Part shown: in pieces, positions 49,698 through 58,545 of the stretch
How the letters are laid out: every line of letters starts with the position of its first letter
Numbering within the stretch: position 1 is the stretch's first letter
Source of the DNA: Bdellovibrio sp. 22V
GTDB taxonomy: Bacteria > Bdellovibrionota > Bdellovibrionia > Bdellovibrionales > Bdellovibrionaceae
Assembly (NCBI RefSeq): GCF_030169785.1
Contig: NZ_CP125854.1
Location: 1,612,001-1,676,000 of the forward strand
Length of the DNA stretch: 64,000 nucleotides
Direction: 5' to 3'
The notes under the pieces: generated by a model
The model's input: the letters and a program-made list of their open reading frames with translations, nothing else
What the model was told of the DNA's origin: nothing
The model's database searches: none
Translations under genes and position numbers: made by a program

Positions 49698-51065
49698 ATG
49701 GCATTTCCGGGGCGCCCTTTTTTAGGGACCTTTTTATCATCTTTAGTAGGTGCAGCTTTGTTTTTAAGCGCATCTCCGCGCGCGTTTGCCCAGGTGCAGA
49801 CCGAGATGAGAGTTTTTTCGGACTCCTTTATCAGTCCTTCTTTTGAAGCCACGCAAAAAACGAATTACCAGTTTGTCGGAGCCCAACTTAAGACCGATCC
49901 CTTTGCTGAGGAAAATCTGAAGATGGATGTTGCGGGCGGCGTTGCCATGGGAGCGCCTCTTCTGAATTATCTCAATATTTCTGAGCTTTACGTCCAAAGC
50001 CGGCAAAGCGAAACGGAGACCTTTTATATAGGGCGAAAAAAGATTCTTTGGAATGAGCTCGATGCGCGCTGGGATTTGGGCGTGTGGGAGCCTCTGTTTA
50101 AGTGGAATCCTCTTTCACCGGAACGGCAGGGGCTTTCAGGGCTTTTCTGGCAAGTGGATAAGCCTTATTACACTCTCGTGCTCTTTGCGTCGCCTCTTTA
50201 TTTGCCTGACCAGGGGCCGAGTTTTGAAATTGAAAACGGCAGTTTTGTGAAGGGAAATCCCTGGTTCCGTCGTCCGCCAGAAAGTATTCGCATTTGGAGC
50301 GAGGCAACGGCTATCGATTATAATTTCGAAAAGCCGAACGAATCGCAGATCGTTTTACAGAATTCTTTCGGAATGAAGCTGTCCTTTGGCGATCCGCAAA
50401 GTCTTCGTGCTCAGCTGAGCTATGCGTATAAACCTTCCAATCAATTGGCCATCGGTTACGAAGGCAATCTCGATGTCGCGCAACTCAAAGGCGCGGTCGA
50501 GTTGCAACCGCAAGTATTTTATCATTCTCTTGCCGGGGCTGACGTGACTTATAAAGCGAATGCGTTCCGCATCGGTGTCAGTGGAATGTGGGATCGCCCG
50601 AATAAAGATGAAATTTTTAAAGCCGAGTGGACCCACCCGGAGTTCTCGGACGCTGTTTTGTTAAGCCCGTTTATGGAGTGGAACAACGGACGTTGGGGTG
50701 TTTCTTTGCAACATCTCGATATCTTCGGCGGAGACGTGACGGAAAAAGGGGAGTTGGCGAATCCAGACCGCGCGGCCTTAATGACGCGCTATCCGTATAA
50801 GCAGGCACAGCAAGTCGCATTTTTGACCAACATGAGTTTCCGCAAAGGCCGTAAGCTTTTAAGTAAAATCAGTTATACGTACTCTGAAAAAAATGATTTT
50901 GAATTGATTCGCGTGAGCACGCGCTTCCGTCTTTCAGGATTGTGGTCCGTGATCGGTGAAATGCAAATGGTCAGGGCTGGCGCTTTGACCGCGAGCAATC
51001 AAAATGAAATCGCTCAATTCGTTAATAACGACCGTCTCATGGTGGGAGCTGCTTATGTCTTCTAA
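49698..51065 (+). CDS. Module B outer-membrane beta-barrel protein
   Basis: The longest frame starts with a TTG at 49668, but the ATG at 49698 has a full AGGAGG 3 bases upstream and begins the signal peptide (ending R-A-F-A-Q), so 455 residues are annotated. The strand pattern and terminal Ala-Tyr-Val-Phe indicate an outer-membrane barrel. It is a paralogue of the 16658 barrel: G-R-K-K-x-x-W-x-E-L-D, G-V-W-E-P and E-R-Q-G-L-S-G-L-F correspond closely. The stop overlaps the lipoprotein start by 11 bases, as in module A. There may be a substrate-specific channel here, but no function is known. Confidence 0.92.
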   Translation: MAFPGRPFLGTFLSSLVGAALFLSASPRAFAQVQTEMRVFSDSFISPSFEATQKTNYQFVGAQLKTDPFAEENLKMDVAGGVAMGAPLLNYLNISELYVQSRQSETETFYIGRKKILWNELDARWDLGVWEPLFKWNPLSPERQGLSGLFWQVDKPYYTLVLFASPLYLPDQGPSFEIENGSFVKGNPWFRRPPESIRIWSEATAIDYNFEKPNESQIVLQNSFGMKLSFGDPQSLRAQLSYAYKPSNQLAIGYEGNLDVAQLKGAVELQPQVFYHSLAGADVTYKANAFRIGVSGMWDRPNKDEIFKAEWTHPEFSDAVLLSPFMEWNNGRWGVSLQHLDIFGGDVTEKGELANPDRAALMTRYPYKQAQQVAFLTNMSFRKGRKLLSKISYTYSEKNDFELIRVSTRFRLSGLWSVIGEMQMVRAGALTASNQNEIAQFVNNDRLMVGAAYVF

Positions 51066-53358
51066 AAAGCTCCTGCAAATAGGCGTGGCCGCCGTTCTTT
51101 CTATGTCCTCTTTGGGTTGCAGCGAATTCCTTAACGGGAAAAAGACAGAGCCTGAGGTTATCGAATTTTCTGACAAACGTTTCGCGTGTCTGCAAAAGCT
51201 TCCGTCGCAGTTGCAAAAGTTTTCCGTCGGTGATGCGCAAGAGTCCGACGTGCGCGCCGGTTTTGACTGTATGACCGATGCGCTTTTTTACTTCCAAAAA
51301 AGAACTTTTGGTTCACTGGAAGGCGCTTACACGGTCGAAGAAATGCGCAAATTCTTCGGAAAATACTTCCTCAAGCAAAACAACGTCACCCCTGAGTTCG
51401 CCGCGGAATTGATGAAAATCAAGCGAGCTCTTTTGGGGGGCTCGACGGCTTACATCACGAAAGACGAAATCATCCGTTTGATCGAGATGATGAACATCGT
51501 GCGCGATGAATCCGTGCAGATCGCTCCGCACGTCAAGATTCTTTTGAATCAAACAACTCAGCAAAAAGCGGAGTGGGAAGAGATCTCAAATGCCTCGGAA
51601 CAGCTTCGTCGCAGTTTGCAAAGAATTTTAGAAAAAACGCAGATTGCCAAATCAGATTACAGCTTTGAAGACGCCAAGAAAGCACTTTCCGGTTTCGCGG
51701 AATTTATCAAAGGTGAAGAGCCGTTTGCTCCCTACGAAAAGTACGGCGAATGGGTTCCGGTTGTTGAAGCCGTGAAAAATGTCTTGATGGGTAAACGCGC
51801 TCATTTCACGGGGCTCTATCAATGGAGCGAAAGCCTTGATACTTTGATCGGCCTGTATGAAATGGCTCTTAAATATCACTACAATTTAAGTGATCTTAAG
51901 TTTGAAGATCAAAACAAGCTCCGTCAGGTCAGTCAGTTCGTTTCACAAGGGTTGAGACTGATTGAAAACTCGCATCAAATGAAAACCACGGGCGTGATTC
52001 CTGTGGACGATATTGATAATTTGATCGAACAGTTGCTGCCGAAGTTTACGGATAAAATCCGGGCGCGCTCTCTCAAGAAAACTTATCGCGCCGTATTGCT
52101 GAAGATGCTTGATCGGGACCGCAAAGGCGACTCGCGGGCTTTCTTGGGGCTCGAGAAAAAACACATCGCGACTTTGCAGCGCGAGTTTAATATCTGGCGT
52201 TTGAATCAAAGTTTCTTCGACAACTTATTCACGTCTTCGCAAGAGGCAACGGCGCTTTCCCAGGAAGAAATTCAAGCGGTGTTTGTTCGCTTTAATAAAT
52301 CCTTTGTGATTGAAAAAGGTCTTACTGATGATCCGTTCGAGCAACAGGCTCTGGAGAACGCGTGGGAGGATATTCGCGAACTTATTAATAATAAAGTTCC
52401 GGTGTCTTTCAATGCGGACGGCCGCCTGGTCATCGTTCGTGATCGCACGCCCTTTAAAAGCACGTGGAAATCTTTGACCAAGTTCAATGCAATGCGCGCG
52501 ATCGCTCGTATGTTGATGATGGGTTATGGCGAAAATACGCAAGAACGTATGAGCGAAGCCCGCATGTCCAAAAAAGGTTTGATCTCCTGGTACGACGACT
52601 TCCAGGAAATTATGACGGACCTCAAGGCCTTTGATCCGCGCTCTGGTAATTCCGGAGGTCGTAGTTTCTTAGAGGCGAATTTCTTTACCTTCAGCGGTAA
52701 TGGCGACGAAGCCATGGACCACAAAGAGACCTTTGAATTTGTAAGCACTTTGTTTGCGGCGGGCCTTTCAACTTCCGAATCGTTGCGTCAACACATGATC
52801 GTCGCAGCCTGCGCGACGAAAGATAAAGACGTATTTGGATATCCATACTTCAAAGAAGACTGTTTTAAAAATCAATTGCGAAAGCACATCGGCGTTTACT
52901 TCAATAATCTGCCTGGAATGGTGAGCTACGTTCGCAGTTTGACGACAGCGCAGTGGGAACAGTTCTATAACTTCCTCGCTGTGGCTTCGGCGGCTCCGGG
53001 ACAAAAAAGCGGGCATGTGGAAACGGCGAACATTCGCACGATGGTCACGATTCTTCACTATATTGAAGGCCTCGTTGTTCTCTATGATGGCGACGGTAAT
53101 CAGGCGTTGTCTTTGGATGAAGTCTACGCGGCCACGCCACGCTTTATGTCGTTCTTTAAAACGGTGACAACGACAAAATCGGAAATGTTGTTGAAGCAGG
53201 GATTTGCTTACTTGGTGTTCAACGGCTCTATTCCTGACGCTGGGGATCTGGCGAAATTCCAATGGGATAAGATGTGGGGCCTCAATGACGCTACTCGAAT
53301 GGAAATTGCCCGAATCTTCGGCACCTTGAAGGATCAATTGAACAAGCCTCAAAACTAA
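51055..53358 (+). CDS. Module B EF-hand lipoprotein (767 aa)
   Basis: The ATG at 51055 gives a lipoprotein signal ending S-L-G-C (C22), and the start sits inside the last codons of the barrel gene; the longer frame at 51004 is rejected. The body is helical and homologous to the 1035-residue lipoprotein of module A: both have C-x-x-(D/K) near residue 45, a K-x-x-L-x-G-G-S-x-x-x-I-T-K/R-D-E-I element, and an EF-hand near the C-terminus. Here D678 to E689 (D-G-D-G-N-Q-A-L-S-L-D-E) is the loop, and a degenerate EF-like S-G-N-G-D-E-A-M-D lies earlier (about residue 550). It has fewer repeats than module A, which accounts for the shorter length. Confidence 0.92.
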   Translation: MSSKKLLQIGVAAVLSMSSLGCSEFLNGKKTEPEVIEFSDKRFACLQKLPSQLQKFSVGDAQESDVRAGFDCMTDALFYFQKRTFGSLEGAYTVEEMRKFFGKYFLKQNNVTPEFAAELMKIKRALLGGSTAYITKDEIIRLIEMMNIVRDESVQIAPHVKILLNQTTQQKAEWEEISNASEQLRRSLQRILEKTQIAKSDYSFEDAKKALSGFAEFIKGEEPFAPYEKYGEWVPVVEAVKNVLMGKRAHFTGLYQWSESLDTLIGLYEMALKYHYNLSDLKFEDQNKLRQVSQFVSQGLRLIENSHQMKTTGVIPVDDIDNLIEQLLPKFTDKIRARSLKKTYRAVLLKMLDRDRKGDSRAFLGLEKKHIATLQREFNIWRLNQSFFDNLFTSSQEATALSQEEIQAVFVRFNKSFVIEKGLTDDPFEQQALENAWEDIRELINNKVPVSFNADGRLVIVRDRTPFKSTWKSLTKFNAMRAIARMLMMGYGENTQERMSEARMSKKGLISWYDDFQEIMTDLKAFDPRSGNSGGRSFLEANFFTFSGNGDEAMDHKETFEFVSTLFAAGLSTSESLRQHMIVAACATKDKDVFGYPYFKEDCFKNQLRKHIGVYFNNLPGMVSYVRSLTTAQWEQFYNFLAVASAAPGQKSGHVETANIRTMVTILHYIEGLVVLYDGDGNQALSLDEVYAATPRFMSFFKTVTTTKSEMLLKQGFAYLVFNGSIPDAGDLAKFQWDKMWGLNDATRMEIARIFGTLKDQLNKPQN

Positions 53359-53372
53359 GCTAAGGTCAGCTC

Positions 53373-54434
53373 ATGACCTTTCGCGGGATTCTTTTATCAT
53401 TATTGCTAACAGGGCAGGCCTTTGCGTCTTCGATGGACGACGAAGTGCCTATCATTCTGCGTGAGCCCGCGGCTGCGGAGGCTGCGGTTCTGCATCCACA
53501 GGCCCGAGCCCGCGTTCAGGTTATGATCGACAATAAAACTCTTCGGGCCACCAGCCATTTTAACAACTGGTATATCGGCGAAGTGATCGCGATTGAATCG
53601 CAAACTCCTGCGATCGGCATCATCGGTTTCGTCGAGGTCACTGGTATTGAAAACAAGCAAGACGGCACTTACGAGCTTTCTTGTGAGCTTCTTCGCCAGT
53701 CGCGTTTGAACTTCGTGCAAGTCGGCGACACGCTTATGCATTTGGATCTTAGCACTGAAAACGAGAGATACAAAGGCACGACGGATCTGATCATTAAACA
53801 GCAAAGTAAAAATATTTCCTCGAAGTACAAGCCTCTGTTCACGCAGGGTTTCTCTGTCGGTGAAACGGCGGAAACACTGTGGGAGAACGAGTATCTCATC
53901 ACGTGGTTCGGTCAAGTGAACTATGGTTTTAAAGAGTGGCTTACGGCCAGTGCCGTTGTGCCGGCGTACTTTCTTGGGGCTTACAATGCCAACGTCAAAG
54001 CGCGTCTGCATCAGTCGCCTTCGAATGTTGTAGCGACCAGCTTGAACTTTGCGCGTATTCCGAATGAAAACAGATCGACTTTGAACTTAACGGTTTATTG
54101 GGACTCTGTATCCTCGGAAACAACGGTTTCGCACACGTTGTTGACGATCGCTCTTTTCAGTTTCGACGATGCGGAAGAAGCAACGGCCATTAAAACTTTG
54201 GGAACAAGCTCTTTGCAGTCGGGTTATGAGTTTATCCTTAGCAACTGGGACCGTGTTCTTCTTGGGCCAAGTTATAACTTCGAGAAAAAAGCGGTCGGAG
54301 GTTACATCACTTATCTTAAGATTTGGGATAAGTTTCACCTGAGTTTTTCTTTGAATGCCACCGACATTACTTCTATCAAAGTGTCTCCAACAGACGGTTA
54401 TTACCCTGCGTTTGACGCTTACTGGAGATTTTAG
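53373..54434 (+). CDS. Outer-membrane protein (353 aa) following module B
   Basis: A signal peptide (residues 1-19, ending F-A-S-S) precedes a soluble domain of about 120 residues (beta-rich, with I-G-E-V-I-A-I and G-I-I-G-F-V-E-V strands) and then an 8- to 12-strand barrel (about 165-353) ending Tyr-Trp-Arg-Phe. It lies 14 bases after the module B lipoprotein and 3 bases before the RlmL-like methyltransferase gene, so it may be part of the module B transcript. No equivalent follows module A. The family is not recognised. Confidence 0.88.
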   Translation: MTFRGILLSLLLTGQAFASSMDDEVPIILREPAAAEAAVLHPQARARVQVMIDNKTLRATSHFNNWYIGEVIAIESQTPAIGIIGFVEVTGIENKQDGTYELSCELLRQSRLNFVQVGDTLMHLDLSTENERYKGTTDLIIKQQSKNISSKYKPLFTQGFSVGETAETLWENEYLITWFGQVNYGFKEWLTASAVVPAYFLGAYNANVKARLHQSPSNVVATSLNFARIPNENRSTLNLTVYWDSVSSETTVSHTLLTIALFSFDDAEEATAIKTLGTSSLQSGYEFILSNWDRVLLGPSYNFEKKAVGGYITYLKIWDKFHLSFSLNATDITSIKVSPTDGYYPAFDAYWRF

Positions 54435-54437
54435 AGT

Positions 54438-55622
54438 ATGAACCGTTTTTTCGTTTCAACTCCTCTGGATTTTGAAGAAAACGCGCTTCTGGAAATGAAA
54501 GAAATCTGGCCCTATCTTTTAGGGAAAGATGCGAAAACGCACACACTGCCTTTTCCCGAAGTGGATGTCGTTCAAGGCGGTCTTGAGTTTGAGACGGATC
54601 TGTTCGCGGCCTTGCAGCTGAATTTTTTTATGAAGACGGCCAATCGCGTTTTGCTGCGAATGACGTCCTTTAAAACTCGCGATCTTCCGAAGTTCTATCA
54701 GAAATTCAAATCTCTTCCCTGGCGTGAGTATTTACCGCACGCACACGTCGAATGGGAAGTGGCCGCGCAGAAAAGCCGTTTGAATAATGAAAAGCGCCTG
54801 CAGGAAAGTGCGGAAAAAGCCTTGCGCGAAATTTTTGGCGAACCCAAAGAGGCCACTCCTTGTGGCGCAATTTACATTCGCCTGGATGATGATCTTTGCA
54901 CAATCAGTCTGGATTCAACCGGAGAACATCTTCATAAAAGAGGCTGGTCCGTTCTAAAAGGGGAAGCGCCTTTGCGGGAAACGATCGCCGCGTATCTTCT
55001 GCGTGCGATGATCGACCAAGCGACGCCTGCGGAACTTTCGCAAGTGACATTGCTGGATCCGATGATGGGTTCGGGAACTTTTCTGTGCGAAGCGCGCGGT
55101 TTGTGGAGCGGGCACTTTGCAAGACCTTACTCTTTTCAGAAGTGGAAGAAGGCGCCGAAGTTATTTCTTTCGCCGAGTTTTGCATTAAATTATGAATTGC
55201 CGGTTCGAAATATTTTCCGTCGCTACATCGGCTTTGACGTCAACGCTGACATGCTTCCTGCGGCCGAGAAAAACTTTGCCGAAGTGGAAAGACAGCTTCG
55301 CGAAGTGCAGCGGGACTTGTTTCAAAAAGCCGAACATCTATTTAAGCAGCAAGACGCTTTAACGGGGGAGTTTTCCTCTGACAGCCCTCTGTGGATGGTC
55401 GTCAATCCTCCTTATGGAGAACGTTTGCCGGTGGCTGGCAAAGGGGGCGTGAGAGCCCTCGCGCAGGTTCTTTGCGAGCGGTATAAGCCTCATAAGCTCG
55501 GTATTCTGTACCCTGATAAGGAACGCGTTACGCCGGTGCCAGAGGGCTACCAAGTGCTTAAAGAGCATAAAATCAATAATGGCGGCCTCCGCTGCCTGTT
55601 CACGATTTTGACACGCCTGTAA
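54438..55622 (+). CDS. RlmL/RlmKL-like RNA (guanine-N2) methyltransferase
   Basis: The 394 residues begin with a THUMP-type RNA-binding region (residues 1-165) and continue with an UPF0020 methyltransferase domain: D-P-M-M-G-S-G-T-F (from D207) for AdoMet, I-G-F-D-V-N-A-D, and N-P-P-Y (from N323). This pattern marks N2-guanine or N6-adenine methylation of RNA, most like the RlmL half of E. coli RlmKL (23S rRNA G2445). It lacks the second (RlmK) half. It lies 3 bases after the outer-membrane gene. Confidence 0.92.
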   Translation: MNRFFVSTPLDFEENALLEMKEIWPYLLGKDAKTHTLPFPEVDVVQGGLEFETDLFAALQLNFFMKTANRVLLRMTSFKTRDLPKFYQKFKSLPWREYLPHAHVEWEVAAQKSRLNNEKRLQESAEKALREIFGEPKEATPCGAIYIRLDDDLCTISLDSTGEHLHKRGWSVLKGEAPLRETIAAYLLRAMIDQATPAELSQVTLLDPMMGSGTFLCEARGLWSGHFARPYSFQKWKKAPKLFLSPSFALNYELPVRNIFRRYIGFDVNADMLPAAEKNFAEVERQLREVQRDLFQKAEHLFKQQDALTGEFSSDSPLWMVVNPPYGERLPVAGKGGVRALAQVLCERYKPHKLGILYPDKERVTPVPEGYQVLKEHKINNGGLRCLFTILTRL

Positions 55623-55705
55623 AATTTCAGGAATCGGTTAGGATTTGCGGCACCCCCGGTTCTTCCGCTGGAAGTTTGCGGGATTTCCAGCTACATTCCT
55701 GGTCC

Positions 55706-56653
55706 ATGAAAACAGCCCAACTTTTCTCCGCCCTTATTTTGTCTTCAGCTCTTTTAACAACGGCTTGTACTCCGAAGGATGAAGCCATCACGGATCCTGC
55801 GACTCGCAACAAAATCCTTGAACAAAAAAATCGCCGTCAAGGTAAGACCTCGAATGGTCAGAAGCGTTTCCAGATCGGATTCTTTGCGATCTCTTCTTTG
55901 CTTGTTGATAAGGAAGTCGAAGCGGTGGAGTTGGTTCGTCTTGCTCTTGAAAAAGACAATGGCACGAAATCCAACGCAAAGCTGACGGATAAAGCGGTTA
56001 AAGAAAACGGCTACACGGCGAAATTGTCTTTAAGTTCTGAGACTCTTGAGTATGTCACAGATAAAGGCACGTTTAAAACAAACGTGGCGAAGAATTTGGA
56101 TGTAGTCGTTGCTGAAGGTAAAGTCACAATCTCTGGCAAAAAATTAAAACAATCTCTTGATAAAGCACGCGCAGAGAACGAGAAGAAAACTTATGCGAAC
56201 CTGAGTGAGGAATCGTTTGAAGTGACTCTTCAAGACAAAGCAGGCGATGACAGTGCGGCTTTAATCACTTTGACTTCTGCGGGTACGATGAACGCGGCGG
56301 TAGAGGAAAATGGTTCGAAAGAAAATGTTAAAATCCAAGTTGCTTTGGTTGTAGATAAAGAGTCTTTAAATACAGAAAACGTCAAAGTTCTTTCGACAAA
56401 ATCTGTGATGTCTCTTGTGAAGAACAACGGTAGAACTCTTGATGTGAAAATCGAAGGTGAAAACCACGAGCTTTCCATGGTGGGTCTGTGCAACGAAGTT
56501 AAGGGCTCAGCGAAAATCACTACGGATAAAAAAGGGAAGTTTGTTACGTTCCAAGACGAAACAGTGGAAGTGGCAGGCTCTAGCTTCAAATCCACAATCG
56601 CGACATGCGGAAAACGCCCCACAGTCGACCTCAGCCGACTTCTTCTCCTCTAA
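55706..56653 (+). CDS. Lipoprotein (315 aa), unknown function
   Basis: The ATG at 55706 gives a signal peptide and a plausible lipobox L-T-T-A-C with C21 (position -3 is Thr rather than Leu). The longer frame at 55676 would put ten polar residues before the signal. The mature protein is rich in Lys, Glu, Val and Thr and looks like repeated beta-strands (K-V-T-I-S-G-K-K, T-L-T-S-A-G-T-M, A-L-V-V-D-K-E). No family is recognised. An intrinsic terminator follows at 56684-56709. Confidence 0.88.
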   Translation: MKTAQLFSALILSSALLTTACTPKDEAITDPATRNKILEQKNRRQGKTSNGQKRFQIGFFAISSLLVDKEVEAVELVRLALEKDNGTKSNAKLTDKAVKENGYTAKLSLSSETLEYVTDKGTFKTNVAKNLDVVVAEGKVTISGKKLKQSLDKARAENEKKTYANLSEESFEVTLQDKAGDDSAALITLTSAGTMNAAVEENGSKENVKIQVALVVDKESLNTENVKVLSTKSVMSLVKNNGRTLDVKIEGENHELSMVGLCNEVKGSAKITTDKKGKFVTFQDETVEVAGSSFKSTIATCGKRPTVDLSRLLLL

Positions 56654-56683
56654 CAAAACCAATTGGACAACCAGACTCAAAAG

Positions 56684-56709
56684 AAAAAGGACCTAACAAG
56701 GTCCTTTTT
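56684..56709 (+). terminator. Intrinsic terminator after the 315-residue lipoprotein gene
   Basis: AAAAAGGACCT (56684-56694) pairs with AGGTCCTTTTT (56699-56709) across AACA, an 11-bp stem whose 3' end is the T-run. Confidence 0.85.
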
Positions 56710-56714
56710 CCGTT

Positions 56715-56791
56715 AAAAGGTGCCTGCTTCTTTTTTCTGGCTACAGCGCGGCTAACGCGCGTTCGCCAGAAAAAAGAACCAGGCACCTTTT
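56715..56791. repeat. Long palindromic element with 27-base arms
   Basis: Left arm 56715-56741 and right arm 56765-56791 are inverted copies with a single mismatch at the 13th base; a second inner stem GCGCG/CGCGC (56746-56750, 56756-56760) surrounds a GCTAA loop. It follows a terminator and precedes an independent gene. It resembles a REP/REPIN-like or MITE-like mobile palindrome rather than a terminator, but no second copy is seen in this window. Confidence 0.7.
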
Positions 56792-56847
56792 CCTGGACTT
56801 AAATCGCAGCGGGGTTGTGCCGAAATGAGAGAGGATGTGGAGGGCAC

Positions 56848-57543
56848 ATGAAGTGTCTTGGATTGCTCGTTGTGGGGTTGGTTTTATGCGTCTCTGGGGC
56901 GCGGGCGGGTGAGGTTTTGAAGGCGGGTGTGATGCAGCTTCAAGCTTCGGCCCAGGATCTGGAAAAAGCGCGGAATCAAGTTCGGCAACGCTGCAATGAA
57001 CTCGGGCTTTATGCGCAAGTGGCAGGTAACAAGTCACATTGTTTAGAGCTAGCCGAGTCCGAGCGTTTTTCTTTGAATGCTGCCGCTAACTGCGTGAAGT
57101 TTTCGGATGCCGCTTTTGTTGCTTGTTTGGAAGTTAGCAAAGGTTTGGCGATTCCACAGGGGCACTATGACGTTTGTGCCAATGTCCGTGAAGGGGACAG
57201 TCGCTGGTCTCCGCGTAAGGAATGCCTCAGACATCTTTCTGTCAGCTCTTCCAGTTATAATAAAAAATCTTTCTCCGAATGTTTTCGTCTTTTCGAACGC
57301 TCGGAGCTCGAAACCCGTTCGTGCTTAAATATGATTCGCGATCGGGAACTCAGTGACCATGTCGTCGTGGACTGTTTCGTAGAAAATCAAAAGCACGGTG
57401 CCGCAAGCTCCACCTTCGAAAAATCATTAGCATGTCTCGACAAAGAAACGGAAAGCGCTCCGCTTCTCGGCTGCAATCCTCGAGGTATCGAAGGTCGCAC
57501 CACTCGCAGCGGCAACCCACCACCCTCACGAGGAACTCGATAA
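56848..57543 (+). CDS. Small cysteine-rich exported protein (231 aa as read)
   Basis: The ATG at 56848, with GGAGGG 5 bases upstream, starts a signal peptide ending A-R-A-G (the longer frame at 56815 is rejected). The mature part has regularly placed cysteines, suggesting several disulfides, in helical repeats (L-E-L-A-E-S-E-R, C-V-K-F-S-D-A-A, C-L-E-V-S-K-G-L). Its stop is only 7 bases before the G/T tract, so the final residues (N-P-P-P-S-R-G-T-R) may be affected by the same anomaly. The function is unknown. Confidence 0.75.
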   Translation: MKCLGLLVVGLVLCVSGARAGEVLKAGVMQLQASAQDLEKARNQVRQRCNELGLYAQVAGNKSHCLELAESERFSLNAAANCVKFSDAAFVACLEVSKGLAIPQGHYDVCANVREGDSRWSPRKECLRHLSVSSSSYNKKSFSECFRLFERSELETRSCLNMIRDRELSDHVVVDCFVENQKHGAASSTFEKSLACLDKETESAPLLGCNPRGIEGRTTRSGNPPPSRGTR

Positions 57544-57544
57544 G

Positions 57545-57643
57545 AAAGGTGGGGGGGGGGTTTTTTTTTTGGGGGGCGCGGGGGGGGCGGGGGGGGCGGG
57601 GGGTGGGGTTTTTGTGTTGGGGGGGGGGGGGGGGGTGTGGGTT
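57545..57643. repeat. G/T low-complexity tract, likely assembly artefact
   Basis: About 99 bases consist almost entirely of G and T runs with rare C (G runs of up to about 17, a T run of 10). It separates the end of the exported-protein gene from the broken end of hslO, where Hsp33 homology stops abruptly. Such sequence is typical of poor read ends or a misassembly, but a genuine expansion cannot be excluded from one sequence. Confidence 0.8.
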
Positions 57644-58462
57644 TTGGCAAGTGACGGCGGCGTCTTCGTTTTTGTTGATCATGTCTTGAAGTTCTTCTTC
57701 TCCTAAAGTTTCAAGAGCGCGCACGACGCGTTCTTTTGTACACGGGCAGAAGTATTCAATATTGTGATCGTGCGGGAGTTCTTCGAACGGAATGCCATCC
57801 ATGAATGGAGCGACAAGATCCATTGGTTGCGCGCCCTCTTTCAACATTTTGGAAATGTTCGGTTGTTTTTCTTCGTAGTTCTTTTGGATTTTTTCAACCA
57901 CGGCTTCTTCCACACCCGGCATGACTTCAATCAAAACGCCACCGGCCGCGACGACTTTACCGAAAGTATCCAAATACACGCCCAAAGAAACCAAAGAGCG
58001 AATTTGATGCGATTGATGCAAGTAATGAGCAATGTCCTGGCCGATCTCGCCGCTGACCAACTCCACCGTTCCGTGGAAAGGTTGTTTTTGGAAGGGCTGA
58101 TGTCTTGCGACACTCAAAGTTCCGTTGCCAAGAGCTTCTTTCAAACTCAAACCTTGATCGTAATTCGGTGGTTGGTATTGCGGGTTCGGCGTGTAACCGC
58201 GCACGTGTCCTTCGTAAGAAGCTTCAGCATAAACGCTTTGCAAAGCGCCGTTTCCACGGAACAAAAGACCGACTTGTTGGCCGTCTTTCAGCTGAGAAGC
58301 CATCAAAAGTGCGCCTACCATGCTGCGTCCCACGGCCACAGTGGCCAAAGGATAAGTATTTTGGAGTCCTTGCATGTGTCGAACGACTTCCGTCGCATTC
58401 ACCGCGGCGATACGAACCGTCAGATCTTTAGAAACAAAACGATGAACACGTTCTTTACTCAT
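57644..58462 (-). pseudogene. hslO: Hsp33 redox-regulated chaperone, 3' end interrupted
   Basis: The ATG at 58462 has AGGAG upstream and begins MSKERVHRF; the longer frame at 58507 is rejected. Hsp33 sequence is evident through residue 273 (the V-A-V-G-R-S substrate region, G-Y-T-P-N-P linker, F-C-P-C with C239 and C241, then C272 in V-T-C-Q). The last cysteine of the C-x-C...C-x-x-C zinc site and about 20 C-terminal residues are missing because a G/T tract follows directly; the open frame continues into proline-rich nonsense and antisense of the neighbour to 57350. The family is an oxidation-activated holdase in the cytoplasm. Whether this gene is truly broken depends on whether the tract is real. 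Confidence 0.88.
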
Positions 58463-58545
58463 GACAAACTCCTGCACTCTATGGAAAACTACCTCGGAAG
58501 GTAGCAAAGCAATTTCGTAATATCAAGCAGAGAGACCCAGAACCG

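Noticed and set aside
51004-51054. Longer start for the module B lipoprotein
   Set aside because: It adds 17 polar residues before the lipoprotein signal, and the ATG at 51055 reproduces the overlap seen in module A.
57350-57643. C-terminal extension of Hsp33 through the G/T tract
   Set aside because: It encodes proline runs from the tract and then antisense of the neighbouring gene; it has no Hsp33 features.
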